Source of the DNA: CAZFHA01 sp964518595
Lineage (GTDB): Bacteria; Bacillota; Clostridia; Saccharofermentanales; Saccharofermentanaceae
Assembly: GCA_964518595.1 (NCBI GenBank)
Contig: CAZFHA010000023.1
Span: 1 to 64,000, forward strand
DNA: 64,000 bases
Direction: 5' to 3'
Shown here: one piece after another, positions 43,338 to 52,603 of the stretch
How the letters are laid out: each line of letters begins with the position of its first letter
Position numbering within the stretch: the first letter of the stretch is position 1
The notes under the pieces: generated by a model
Seen by the model: the letters and a program-made list of their open reading frames with translations, nothing else
Told to the model about the DNA's origin: nothing
Database searches by the model: none
Made by a program: the position numbers and the translations under genes

Positions 43338-45225
43338 CCGCTGCTGAATTTACGTCTTGTTCAACGCCAGAGAGATCCTCTAAAGGTTTAACAGGTAAGG
43401 TTGAGTCCAATAGATCAATGTTTTTTCCAGTAAGCTGCCGGAGCTTAACTTTACCACGGTCTAATCGTTCCTGCATTTGCCTTATTTCGCTGGGGCGCTT
43501 AACCTTTTGGGTAGTGGTTTTGATTAATTCTTGAAAGCTATAAACATAATTACGAATCCCTTTAAATCCGGGCATTTCTAAATTGATTTCCTTAACAACA
43601 CTTGCCAGGCGATGGGCTAATTCTTCCTCGCTGATCCCTTCTTTGTTTAAAGTTGCCGGATCGAGAACAAATTTTGCACTAATGGTAACCTCTCCGTCTG
43701 GCTGGCTGTCACCAAAAATCAGTGACTCCTTTATAAAGGAATAGCGGCTTATCAGCTGTTCAATTTCCTCTGGGAAGACTTTTTTACCACTTTTAAGGAC
43801 AATCATAGATTTGAGCCTACCGGTAATTCGTAAGCAGCCGTTTGCCGGATCAATAGTTCCTACATCTCCGGTATGAAACCAGCCATCTTGGTCAATGGCG
43901 GCAGTAGTAGCTTCGGGATCTTCATAATAACCTGCCATTACAACGTCTCCTTTAACGAGAATCTCACCCTCAGCTCCCTTAGAAAGGTTGTCAACCGCTA
44001 AGGTGATGTCGCCTAAAGGCATTCCTACGGTTCCCGGAATAAATACTTTATAGTTGCAGCCCGCCACCACCGGCGAAGTCTCGGTGAGTCCATAGCCCTG
44101 AAGAATTCGAATGCCGATATTTTCAAAAAAGACAATGATCTCCGGATCAATAGGGGCGGCTCCGCAAATTCCAAAGCGAAAATGTCCGCCAAAGGCTTTG
44201 ATGATTCGACGATAAAACAGGCGACGCAGGTCAATTTTGACTTTAAGTAAGGTATTAGTCAGACGGATTAACTTCTGGACAGTTTTAAGCTTCTCTTGTT
44301 TTTTTAGATTATCCATAATTTTTTTGTAAAAGCTCTCGAAAAGTGCCGGCACACCAATAATCATGTTGATCTTGTACTCAGTCATATTCTGCTGAATGTA
44401 GCGCAGCCCGTCGCTTATACAAATACAACCGCCCATGTAAAGAGGGTAGAGAAGTCCACAAGTATTTTCAAAGGTATGGTGTAGCGGTAAGACAGAAAGG
44501 AGGCGTGATCCAACAGGGAATTTTTCTACCTTGGCAAGGGCAATTATATCTGCTGTTATGTTTCGATTACGTAGCATAACTCCCTTCGCTGTGCTGGTAG
44601 TTCCTGAGGTGAAGAGCAGGGAGATAATAGCTTCAGGATCAATGGGTAAGTCTAAGTAAGTCTTGTCACCCAAAGCCAGAGCCTGGCGGCCTTGAGCCAA
44701 GATATCTTCAAAGACATGAAATGCCTTTTTAAAAGCCTCAACTTCCGGCTGATTTTCAATCTTTTTCTGGGGCGCAGCCTTTAAGGAAATAAAGTGGGTA
44801 ATAGAAGGCACCTCTTCAGCAATAAGCTTCATTACAGGCAGAAAACTCTTATCAAAAAAAATAGCCGATACTTGAGCACGTTTCAATAAGGCAACTATTT
44901 CTCCCTCAGGGAGAAGTCTATCAAGGGGAACGGCTACGCCGATACCGTTAATTACAGATAAGTGTGCTAAAGCCCACCGATAGCTGTTTTCACCGATAAT
45001 GGCTATTTTCTTGCCATGAAGGCCTAGGCCCATAAGGGCTGTACCCAGGGCATTTATATCCGCTTCTAGCTCACGGTAAGAGCGGCGAATAATTTCACTG
45101 GTAGGAGTGTCCCTGAAACGAAAGGCCGGAAGGTTGCCATATAATTTGGTGCTTTGACGCAACATTTCACGTAAGTCTTTAAAAGGACGAACTTTGAAAT
45201 AAGAACGGGTATGCATAATTTCCAT
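43300..45225 (-). CDS. AMP-forming long-chain acyl-CoA synthetase
   Basis: Activates fatty acids to acyl-CoA through an acyl-adenylate. The 641 residues show the AMP-binding motif LLFTSGTTSTAKGV near 205, GYGLTETSPVV near 380, and GWFHTGDVG with the downstream LKSMIVLKSGKKVFPEEIE hinge region. The C-terminus has a Ser/Ala/Pro-rich tail of ~25 residues beyond the domain. AAAGAGG lies 5 nt before ATG 45225; ATG 45216 is also possible. Substrate chain length cannot be read from sequence. Confidence 0.9.
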   Translation of the reverse strand: MEIMHTRSYFKVRPFKDLREMLRQSTKLYGNLPAFRFRDTPTSEIIRRSYRELEADINALGTALMGLGLHGKKIAIIGENSYRWALAHLSVINGIGVAVPLDRLLPEGEIVALLKRAQVSAIFFDKSFLPVMKLIAEEVPSITHFISLKAAPQKKIENQPEVEAFKKAFHVFEDILAQGRQALALGDKTYLDLPIDPEAIISLLFTSGTTSTAKGVMLRNRNITADIIALAKVEKFPVGSRLLSVLPLHHTFENTCGLLYPLYMGGCICISDGLRYIQQNMTEYKINMIIGVPALFESFYKKIMDNLKKQEKLKTVQKLIRLTNTLLKVKIDLRRLFYRRIIKAFGGHFRFGICGAAPIDPEIIVFFENIGIRILQGYGLTETSPVVAGCNYKVFIPGTVGMPLGDITLAVDNLSKGAEGEILVKGDVVMAGYYEDPEATTAAIDQDGWFHTGDVGTIDPANGCLRITGRLKSMIVLKSGKKVFPEEIEQLISRYSFIKESLIFGDSQPDGEVTISAKFVLDPATLNKEGISEEELAHRLASVVKEINLEMPGFKGIRNYVYSFQELIKTTTQKVKRPSEIRQMQERLDRGKVKLRQLTGKNIDLLDSTLPVKPLEDLSGVEQDVNSAAEKASPSQAEPPK

Positions 45226-45545
45226 AAATACCTCTTTGGTAAGAAACCAGCTGCCTAGTTTTTAGTCCAGCCGGCAGTTAAGATGCAACTTCTCTTGCAG
45301 GAAATGGGGTAATAACGTAAAATACCTTTTATCCAGCATTAAAACTATAATAACTTTAATCCGGCAGGGTCGCAAGGAAGCTAATGAAAGTATTGTGGCG
45401 TCAAGATATGAGTGAAAATTGGGCTTGACAGAAGAGCATAACAACTTGTATAATCCTAAGGCTATTTAATGGTTGGGTTTATGTGACCTTTATTTAGGAA
45501 GCAGAATACATAAAGGCATTAGTATTATGAATGGAGGATTGACCC
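45226..45545. other. Divergent region between the acyl-CoA synthetase and rpmH
   Basis: Contains the rpmH promoter and its ~85-base leader on the plus strand, and the 5' region of the synthetase gene on the minus strand. No additional gene is credible and no cluster of DnaA boxes is seen, although rpmH often lies close to oriC. Confidence 0.6.
45425..45454 (+). promoter_or_regulatory. Promoter of rpmH-rnpA
   Basis: Consensus TTGACA (45425-45430), 18 bp, consensus TATAAT (45449-45454). Confidence 0.92.
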
Positions 45546-45680
45546 ATGAAGATGACATATCAGCCTAAGAAGCGTCATAGATCTAAGGAGCATGGTTTTC
45601 GTAAGCGTATGCGTACTGCTTCTGGACGTAAGGTACTTAGAAGAAGAAGACTTAAGGGTAGAAAAGTTCTGACAGCATAA
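45546..45680 (+). CDS. rpmH: 50S ribosomal protein L34
   Basis: A 44-residue basic ribosomal protein, read directly from the DNA: MKMTYQPKKRHRSKEHGFRK and then RMRTASGRKVLRRRRLKGRK. GGAGG lies 8 nt upstream. It heads the rpmH-rnpA-yidD-yidC cluster under a consensus promoter. Confidence 0.98.
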   Translation: MKMTYQPKKRHRSKEHGFRKRMRTASGRKVLRRRRLKGRKVLTA

Positions 45681-45728
45681 GGACCATATGGTCCTTATTT
45701 TGCATGTTGATGTCTGAAAGGGATTAGA

Positions 45729-46103
45729 ATGTTGCGGGACAAGACCCTTCGCTACAATTATGAGTTTGGCCGGGTGTATAAGCGTGGTACTTATGTAGGC
45801 GGTCGATTTCTGGTTTTGCACATTTTTCGCCGCTATAACGGTAAGTCTAATGCATTGCAGAATAGTACTTCTTATAATCGTGTGGGTTTTACTTGTAGCC
45901 GTAAGATTCGGAAGGCGGTCACTCGGAACCGAGCTAAACGCCTTTTACGAGAAGCCTATCGCAGCTTGAGTTTATCAGTAGACACAGGTTATGATCTAGT
46001 TTTCATGATGAAGCCCTTTGAGAAGGACCCTGGACTCGGAATCATACAAAAAGAAATGAGAAGCTTACTTAGCCGGGGGAAGATACTATCCTCAGACCGG
46101 TGA
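45729..46103 (+). CDS. rnpA: Ribonuclease P protein component
   Basis: Protein subunit of RNase P, which matures tRNA 5' ends. The 124 residues include the N-terminal LRYNYEFGRVYKRG and the RNR motif RKAVTRNRAKRLLREAYR. Starts 48 nt after rpmH with AAAGGG upstream. Confidence 0.96.
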   Translation: MLRDKTLRYNYEFGRVYKRGTYVGGRFLVLHIFRRYNGKSNALQNSTSYNRVGFTCSRKIRKAVTRNRAKRLLREAYRSLSLSVDTGYDLVFMMKPFEKDPGLGIIQKEMRSLLSRGKILSSDR

Positions 46104-46136
46104 GGGGCTTTTCTTTTATATTGGGTGTATTTTATT

Positions 46137-46349
46137 ATGATAAGTCGATTTTTTATTCGATTGATTCGCTGGTATCAGCGCTATATTTCTCCCGGTCGAC
46201 CGCCGACTTGCAAGTATCGACCAACTTGTTCGGAGTATGCTGTGGAGGCAATCCAAAAACACGGGGCTTTCAAGGGTGGGGTTATGTCCCTATGGCGAAT
46301 TTTACGCTGTAATCCCTTTAGTTCTGGGGGGTATGACCCTGTGAAATAG
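46137..46349 (+). CDS. yidD: Membrane protein insertion efficiency factor YidD
   Basis: Small membrane-associated protein that assists YidC. The 70 residues show the family pattern IRWYQRYISPGRPPTCKYRP, then TCSEYAVEAIQKHG and LRCNPFSSGGYDPV. No clear ribosome binding site is present; ATG 46137 fits the family N-terminus, and an in-frame GTG at 46125 would add four residues. Translation may be coupled to rnpA, whose stop is 33 nt upstream. Confidence 0.93.
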   Translation: MISRFFIRLIRWYQRYISPGRPPTCKYRPTCSEYAVEAIQKHGAFKGGVMSLWRILRCNPFSSGGYDPVK

Positions 46350-46466
46350 GCTTTTGTTTTATTTCACAAAAAAAAGCCAGAATATTTTCCATTTTATAAG
46401 CCTATATGTTATACTGCTAAGAGCAATTTTCAGGCATTGCCTGTTAGGATAAAGGAGAACCTAAGG

Positions 46467-47552
46467 ATGAATATTTTTGACCCGCTCAATGAGTTGTTCG
46501 GGGGACTTACCCGACTGCTCTACAATTTTTTCGGTAGCTATGGTGTTGCTGTTATCATGCTTACCGTCATTATCAGGGGGATATTGATCCCGCTGAATGT
46601 GCGTTCCCAGAAATCAATGATTAAGCAGCAGGCTCTTTCTTCCCAACAGGCTGAAATTAAGCGGAAATATCCCAATGATAAGGCTAAACAACAAGAAGAG
46701 ATGGCACGTCTACTGAAGGAGAATGGAGCTTCGCCTTTTGGCGGATGTATTTTGCCTTTTGTGCAACTTATATTTATCTGGCCGATTTTTTACGTTATTC
46801 GCGCTCCTTTGCGCTACTTAACTCAGGTATCAGTGGATAATCTCAATAATTTAGGTAAGCTACTGCTAGATAGTAAAGCTATTGATCAGGGCGCTGCCAA
46901 TGCTATTGTTGGATATAATATTCCGATTCTAAGTGCCTTTCAACAAAATCCTCACTTGTTATCCGAAGCTGTCCAAAAGGGTTATATCCGAATGGGGCAG
47001 ATGGTTGACTTAAAATTCTTTGGCCTTGACCTGTCCTTGGCACCTGCTTGGCAGCCCAATGTTTTATTTGGGCCTGAGATGGGCAAGTATTTACCTTTAT
47101 TGATTATTCCCATTTTAGTTTTGGTGACCACCTTAGTTCAAAATCGTTTAACTACTGTTATGCGTCCAAATTATAAAGAGAACAAGGATGCTAAGGCCAG
47201 AGCAAAATTAAATCCGGCTCGTCAGGATCAGGTTCCGGAAAATACCATGGAAAATACCATGCGGATGATGAACTGGATTATGCCATTATTCATGTTGATA
47301 ACTACCTTTACCTTTCCTTCTGCGATGGGTGTTTACTGGATCGCCGGTAATATGATGGGTATTTTGCAGCAGGTCATTATCTACTTCTTATTTACTCGTC
47401 CATTGGCAGAGAAGAAAGCGGAAATGGCAGAGCTGAAAGCCATGGCCTTTGCCAAGGGAATTCACACCGCTGAAGAAGTTGCCGCAGGAGAAGTAGCCTT
47501 GCCAGCTCCTAGAGGCAGTAACAAAAAACCAAATAATAAGCGCAAGAAATAA
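46467..47552 (+). CDS. yidC: Membrane protein insertase YidC/Oxa1
   Basis: Inserts membrane proteins with or without SecYEG. The 361-residue protein has an N-terminal membrane segment (about 19-41), the cytoplasmic hairpin NVRSQKSMIKQQALSSQQAE, FVQLIFIWPIFYVIRAP, and further membrane segments near 210, 275 and 300. There is no lipobox, unlike Bacillus SpoIIIJ, and an enlarged region between segments 2 and 3. The C-terminus is a basic Asn/Lys tail (NNKRKK). ATG 46467 is chosen because AAAGGAG lies just upstream. Confidence 0.94.
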   Translation: MNIFDPLNELFGGLTRLLYNFFGSYGVAVIMLTVIIRGILIPLNVRSQKSMIKQQALSSQQAEIKRKYPNDKAKQQEEMARLLKENGASPFGGCILPFVQLIFIWPIFYVIRAPLRYLTQVSVDNLNNLGKLLLDSKAIDQGAANAIVGYNIPILSAFQQNPHLLSEAVQKGYIRMGQMVDLKFFGLDLSLAPAWQPNVLFGPEMGKYLPLLIIPILVLVTTLVQNRLTTVMRPNYKENKDAKARAKLNPARQDQVPENTMENTMRMMNWIMPLFMLITTFTFPSAMGVYWIAGNMMGILQQVIIYFLFTRPLAEKKAEMAELKAMAFAKGIHTAEEVAAGEVALPAPRGSNKKPNNKRKK

Positions 47553-47602
47553 CTTGTAAGAGGACAACCGATTAACTATCTTAGCATTCTCAGGAGGCAT
47601 AT

Positions 47603-48307
47603 ATGGAAAAGACTGTTACTAAAACGGCCAAGACTGTTGAAGAAGCCATTGAGCTGGCCATTGTGGAGTTAGGGATTTCTGAAGATGAAGCTGTTATTGA
47701 GATTCTGGAAGAGTCTTCTTCCGGTGGTTTCCTTGGGTTAGGAAAGAAACATGCTACAGTCAAGGTGTCTGCTACCGTAAAGGAGGAACCGGAATCTGAT
47801 CCGGTCTATTATGGTGATGACGAAGAATATGAGGGTGATGCGGTTACTCTGGCTGAGGATGCTGCTGTGAACTTTGTGGCAGAGATTTTGTCGGGAATTG
47901 GTATTCATGGCAAGTTAGACTCTTACCGTGAGGGTGATACCATTAACATTCGGGTGACCGGTCAAGATTGTGGAGCTGCTATCGGGCGCCACGGTGAGAC
48001 TCTTGATGCTATTGCCTATTTAACCTCTTTGGTTGCTAATAAGAACAGTGAGGAGCATGTTCGTGTCTCCTTTGATATTGCCGGTTATAGAAAGCGTAGA
48101 GAAGCTATGCTCATTTCCATGGCCAATAAAGCTGCCTCCAAAGCAGTCCGGTCTGGAAGAGCGGTTAGTTTAGAACCGATGAATCCGGCGGAACGACGAA
48201 TTGTTCATTCTGCCCTACAAGAGTTTTCCGGAGTTAGCACGAAAAGCGAAGGGGTAGATCCTCAGCGTAAAGTGATTATTATGCCTATAGCTACGGAAGA
48301 ACAATAA
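47603..48307 (+). CDS. jag: RNA-binding protein KhpB (Jag)
   Basis: RNA-binding protein of 234 residues that pairs with KhpA and affects cell elongation in streptococci. The Jag-N domain (SSSGGFLGLGKKHATVKV at ~36-53), a KH domain with IGRHGETLDAIAYL (about 127-140), and a C-terminal R3H domain (MNPAERRIVHSALQEF) are in the usual order. Directly follows yidC, the classic arrangement. Confidence 0.95.
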   Translation: MEKTVTKTAKTVEEAIELAIVELGISEDEAVIEILEESSSGGFLGLGKKHATVKVSATVKEEPESDPVYYGDDEEYEGDAVTLAEDAAVNFVAEILSGIGIHGKLDSYREGDTINIRVTGQDCGAAIGRHGETLDAIAYLTSLVANKNSEEHVRVSFDIAGYRKRREAMLISMANKAASKAVRSGRAVSLEPMNPAERRIVHSALQEFSGVSTKSEGVDPQRKVIIMPIATEEQ

Positions 48308-48319
48308 GGAGGCTCATTC

Positions 48320-49756
48320 GTGGAGAGACCCTATTGCGCATGTGCAACCCCTCCTGGAAGTAGTGGAATTGCCGTGATTCGTGTGGCAGGTTTTCAGGCT
48401 CCTTTGGTAGTTGATAAGATTTTTCGCTTGCGAAGAACTTTTGCTACGGCAAAGAATTTAGTCGAAATGCCGGGATACACCGCAGCATATGGAGTGATAT
48501 ATGATCCATCTACAGATAAGCCTGTAGATGAAGTGGTATGTAACCGCTTTGTTGCACCTTATTCTTACACCGGTGAAGATTTGATTGAAATCTCCTGTCA
48601 TGGCGGCTTAGCTGTCCAACAGGAGATTATTCGCTTACTTCTGGAAAATGGTGCCCGGATGGCCGAACCGGGAGAGTTCACTAAGTCAGCTTTTTTGGCT
48701 GGTAAAATTGATCTGTCTCAGGCGGAAGCCGTAATGGATGTAATTGCCGCGGAGTCAACCTTAGCCCTAAGTGCGGCTGAAGAGCAGCTCAATGGCGGTA
48801 TTAAGCTGATTATTGAGGCAGTGTCAGCAAAGCTATATGAGACCTTTGCTCTTTTAGAGATGATGGTTGAATTCCCAGAGCATGATGATACCCCTGAGAA
48901 TAACCAATTGGCTGTTGCGCGGCTTAAGATAGAACATGAGACTTTGGTTGCCTTGGGAGCTACCTATGCTCAGGGTAGAATTTTAAAGAACGGCATGACT
49001 GTTGTTCTAGCCGGACGGCCTAACAGTGGAAAGTCTTCACTCCTTAACTATTTTGCGGGCTTTGAGCGGGCTATTGTGACACCGGCTGCCGGCACTACAA
49101 GAGATGTCTTGGAGGTTTTCAGTGTTATTAATGGAATTCCGGTACGGTTGATTGATACCGCGGGTATTAGAGAGACCGATGATGAAATTGAACAGATCGG
49201 TGTTAGCAGGGCACAGCGCGCTTTGAAAGAGGCGGATCTGGTTTTGTGGCTTACCTCTGTTGACAGTAAAGATAATCAAGCTGATAGCCCGCTGGAGCAA
49301 CTGTTTACGCAGATAAGTACCAGCACAGGTGTTATTATACTTTTGAGTAAAAAAGACCTTCATGAAGAAGCGGCTATTATGGCTCACAGTAATCTTTATG
49401 ATGCCTGTTTGAAGGATTGGGGCGTTAGGAACAGAGTGCGTTTAATCGCTGCCATATCGGCTGTGACAGGAGAAGGTGCGACGGATTTGGGCAAAGAAAT
49501 TGCTCGTTTTTATCAGGAGCAGGGAGGTCATCAACAGGCTGCTGTGCTCCTGACCAGCAATCGCCATTTTCTCGCGGTAAAAGGCGCAACAGCGGCCTTA
49601 GAGCAGGCTATCAGTGCACTTGAGAGTGGCTTGTCTGCTGATTTTGCCTGTTCAAGCTTAAGACATGTTCTGGAGAGTTTGGGTGAAATTACCGGAAGTC
49701 ATGTTAGTGATACATTAGTAGATACCATTTTTTCTCGGTTTTGTATTGGGAAATAA
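48320..49756 (+). CDS. mnmE: tRNA modification GTPase MnmE
   Basis: GTPase that, with MnmG, modifies the wobble uridine of certain tRNAs. The N-terminal folate-binding domain begins YCACATPPGSSGIAVIRVAG. The G domain has AGRPNSGKSSLLNYF, the DTAGIRETDDEIEQIG switch and LLSKKDL, and the protein ends in the conserved FCIGK. Starts at GTG with AGGAGG 8 nt upstream. 478 residues. Confidence 0.97.
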   Translation: MERPYCACATPPGSSGIAVIRVAGFQAPLVVDKIFRLRRTFATAKNLVEMPGYTAAYGVIYDPSTDKPVDEVVCNRFVAPYSYTGEDLIEISCHGGLAVQQEIIRLLLENGARMAEPGEFTKSAFLAGKIDLSQAEAVMDVIAAESTLALSAAEEQLNGGIKLIIEAVSAKLYETFALLEMMVEFPEHDDTPENNQLAVARLKIEHETLVALGATYAQGRILKNGMTVVLAGRPNSGKSSLLNYFAGFERAIVTPAAGTTRDVLEVFSVINGIPVRLIDTAGIRETDDEIEQIGVSRAQRALKEADLVLWLTSVDSKDNQADSPLEQLFTQISTSTGVIILLSKKDLHEEAAIMAHSNLYDACLKDWGVRNRVRLIAAISAVTGEGATDLGKEIARFYQEQGGHQQAAVLLTSNRHFLAVKGATAALEQAISALESGLSADFACSSLRHVLESLGEITGSHVSDTLVDTIFSRFCIGK

Positions 49757-49781
49757 ATTCAATTTGAGGTGACGTAAAAGA

Positions 49782-51737
49782 ATGACTTGTGTTAGCGAAG
49801 CGCTAAATCGGCCTCTGGCTTATGAGGCGGGTACATATGATGTTGTAATAATTGGTGCCGGTCACGCCGGATGTGAGGCCGCCTTGGCCACGGCACGCCG
49901 TGGCTTATCAACAATACTTTTTACCATGAATCTAGATAGTCTAGCTAATCTGCCCTGTAACCCTAGTATTGGCGGAACAGCCAAAGGACAGTTAGTACGT
50001 GAAATTGATGCTTTAGGCGGTCAGATGGGCATTGTGGCGGATCAAGCAATGATTCAAATGCGGATGCTAAATCGTTCAAAAGGTCCAGCGGTTTTTTCGC
50101 CAAGGGCACAAGTGGATCGTGGCCGCTATAGTCGAATTATGAAAGAGGTTTTGGAATATCAGAAAAATCTTCGATTGCGACAGGGTGAAATTATTGAGAT
50201 CCTTTATAGTTCAGCTGAGAATGGACAAGAGCCTAAAGTTGAAGGTGTCTACAGTAAAACCCATGGTGTTTATCAAGCTCCCGTGGTAATCGTTTGCTCC
50301 GGTACGTACATGGAGTCTCGAATTATTATGGGGGAAGTGATTTTTGAAAGTGGCCCGGACGGGCTCTTTCCATCTCATGGTCTCTCCAAAAGTTTGGCGG
50401 AGTTGGGGCTTATACTGCAGCGGTTTAAGACAGGAACGCCAGTGCGAATTAATAGTGAAAGTATTGACTTCTCCAAGATGGAGCGGCAAGATGGTGAGCT
50501 TGATACCCCACCTTTCTCTTACCTTCACGAAATGCAGGGCGAAAAGCCCCCGGAGAATCAATTGCCTTGCTGGATGGTATGGACTACGGAGGCTACTAGA
50601 GAGGTGATTCTTGATAATCTTCACCGCTCCCCGTTATTTAGTGGTGAGATTGAAGGGGTTGGGGCAAGATATTGTCCTTCTATTGAGGATAAGTTTGTTA
50701 AGTTCCGGGATAAGACTCGTCATCAAGCTTTTGTTGAACCTATGGGAGATCAAACTGCTGAAGTTTATCTTCAAGGAATTAGTACCAGTATGCCGGAAGG
50801 TATCCAACGGCAAATTATTCAGACCATACCCGGACTGGAAAATGCCCATATCCAGCGTTCGGCCTATGCCATTGAATATGATTGTATTGACCCTACCTGC
50901 CTAAAGCTTTCTTTGGAAGCTAAAGCAATTAAGGGACTGTTCTGTGCAGGTCAGATTAACGGTTCTTCCGGTTATGAAGAAGCCGCCTGTCAGGGATTGG
51001 TGGCCGGGATTAATGCCGGAAATTATTTGCTTGATAGACCGGCTTTTATCCTAGACCGCTCAGAAGCTTATATGGGTGTGTTAATTGATGATTTAGTTAC
51101 TAAAGGAACTTCTGAGCCTTATAGAATGATGACCTCCCGAGCAGAGTATCGTTTGTTTTTACGTCAAGATAATGCAGATATTCGCTTGACCGACTACGGT
51201 TACGAATTAGGTTTGATTAGTCAGGAGCGTTATGAGGCCTTTTGTCAAAAACGCCAAGCCGTTGAAGGAGAAGAGGCACGCCTAAGGTCAACCTTTCTGC
51301 CGCCCTCGGCTGAACTGAATCAATTACTTGAAAGATTAGGTACTTCGCCTCTTTCCAGTGGAGCATCATTAGCTGATTTACTACGAAGGCCGGAAGTTAG
51401 TTATGCGGCTTTGGCTGAAGTGGATACCCAGCGGCAGCCTTTGCCCCAAGGTGCAGCCTTTATCGTTGAAGTTAATCTGAAGTATGAAGGCTATTTGCGT
51501 TTAGAAAAAGAACGTATCGCTAAGTTTAAGTCTCTGGAGAAGAAGGATATTCCTGGGGATATTACTTATGAAAATATTTCTGGTTTACGTTTGGAGGCCA
51601 GGCAGAAACTTTCTCAGCTACGACCGACTTCCCTAGGCCAGGCTTCACGAATATCCGGTGTGTCACCAGCAGATATAGCGGTTTTACTTGTTTATTTAGA
51701 GGCCAGAAAGCAAAAAGGAGGAGCAGTACAGCCATGA
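49782..51737 (+). CDS. mnmG: tRNA uridine-5-carboxymethylaminomethyl modification enzyme MnmG
   Basis: FAD-binding partner of MnmE. The dinucleotide fold VVIIGAGHAGCEAALATARRG is at ~26-46, followed by NPSIGGTAKGQLVREIDALGG and, further on, NGSSGYEEAACQGLVAG and MTSRAEYRLFLRQDNAD. Length 651 is normal. The last codons overlap the rsmG start by 4 nt. Confidence 0.97.
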   Translation: MTCVSEALNRPLAYEAGTYDVVIIGAGHAGCEAALATARRGLSTILFTMNLDSLANLPCNPSIGGTAKGQLVREIDALGGQMGIVADQAMIQMRMLNRSKGPAVFSPRAQVDRGRYSRIMKEVLEYQKNLRLRQGEIIEILYSSAENGQEPKVEGVYSKTHGVYQAPVVIVCSGTYMESRIIMGEVIFESGPDGLFPSHGLSKSLAELGLILQRFKTGTPVRINSESIDFSKMERQDGELDTPPFSYLHEMQGEKPPENQLPCWMVWTTEATREVILDNLHRSPLFSGEIEGVGARYCPSIEDKFVKFRDKTRHQAFVEPMGDQTAEVYLQGISTSMPEGIQRQIIQTIPGLENAHIQRSAYAIEYDCIDPTCLKLSLEAKAIKGLFCAGQINGSSGYEEAACQGLVAGINAGNYLLDRPAFILDRSEAYMGVLIDDLVTKGTSEPYRMMTSRAEYRLFLRQDNADIRLTDYGYELGLISQERYEAFCQKRQAVEGEEARLRSTFLPPSAELNQLLERLGTSPLSSGASLADLLRRPEVSYAALAEVDTQRQPLPQGAAFIVEVNLKYEGYLRLEKERIAKFKSLEKKDIPGDITYENISGLRLEARQKLSQLRPTSLGQASRISGVSPADIAVLLVYLEARKQKGGAVQP

Positions 51738-52582
51738 TGGATAAAAAGCGCATTAGCCCCGATCACAAGCGTAAGAAGGTGAGTGTACCCCACAGCTCAG
51801 ATAGCGATAAACGGGATAAACTTACAATCATTCATTCCTCGGCCGAACCGCAAATCCAGCCCTTTCTTGAAGAAAAGCTAGAGGAAATTTCTGTCCCCTT
51901 GAATGGAGAGAGCATTCGTGCCTTTACCACCTATGCCCATCTACTCCGAGACTGGAATGAAAAAATGAACCTAACGAACATTACCGATGATGAAGGGATT
52001 GCCATTCGTCATTTTCTGGACTCCCTCACTTTAGTACCGCATTTAGAAGCAGAAATGAAGAACCTTCGGAAATCTTCCCTGTCGCTGATTGATGTGGGTA
52101 CCGGTGCGGGATTTCCCGGCATTCCCCTCAAAGTAGCCTTACCTTCCCTGGAGGTCACGCTACTGGACTCTTTGAAAAAGCGCGTGGCTTTTTTGGAAGA
52201 GGTCTGTTCCCAGCTCAAACTTTCGGGTATAGCAACAATTCATCTTCGGGCGGAAGACGCTGGTAGGGACAAGGACTATCGGGAAAAATTCGATGTGAGT
52301 ACAGCCCGGGCTGTGGCGGCCTTGCCGGTACTTTGCGAATATTGTTTGCCTTTTGTAAAAAAAGGTGGTATTTTTCTGGCGATGAAGGGACAGTTGGAAG
52401 AAGAGCTAGGTAGTGCCCAAAAGGCCATTGCAAGGCTTGGTGGGGATATAGAAAACGTCCACCACTTCTATTTGCCGGGCACGGAAATGAAGCGGTCGAT
52501 TGTTGTTATTCGTAAGACACATAAGACTCCTGAAGCCTACCCTCGAAAAGCGGGAAAGCCGGAGAAAGAACCGATAATGTAA
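51734..52582 (+). CDS. rsmG: 16S rRNA (guanine527-N7)-methyltransferase RsmG
   Basis: Methylates G527 of 16S rRNA. The SAM-binding core is IDVGTGAGFPGIPLKVALP near residue 116, preceded by LLRDWNEKMNLTNITD. The protein carries a ~45-residue Lys/Ser-rich N-terminal extension not typical of the family and a basic C-terminal tail, making 282 residues against about 240 usually. An ATGATG overlap with mnmG suggests coupling. Confidence 0.95.
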   Translation: MMDKKRISPDHKRKKVSVPHSSDSDKRDKLTIIHSSAEPQIQPFLEEKLEEISVPLNGESIRAFTTYAHLLRDWNEKMNLTNITDDEGIAIRHFLDSLTLVPHLEAEMKNLRKSSLSLIDVGTGAGFPGIPLKVALPSLEVTLLDSLKKRVAFLEEVCSQLKLSGIATIHLRAEDAGRDKDYREKFDVSTARAVAALPVLCEYCLPFVKKGGIFLAMKGQLEEELGSAQKAIARLGGDIENVHHFYLPGTEMKRSIVVIRKTHKTPEAYPRKAGKPEKEPIM

Positions 52583-52603
52583 TTTTCGAGGGAGGATAAG
52601 CCT

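Noticed and set aside
45262..45444. A 60-residue minus-strand open frame upstream of the acyl-CoA synthetase
   Set aside because: No ribosome binding site and no recognisable features; it overlaps the rpmH promoter region.
50211..50904. Several open frames in other frames inside mnmG
   Set aside because: They overlap a complete, well-conserved gene and have no initiation signals.
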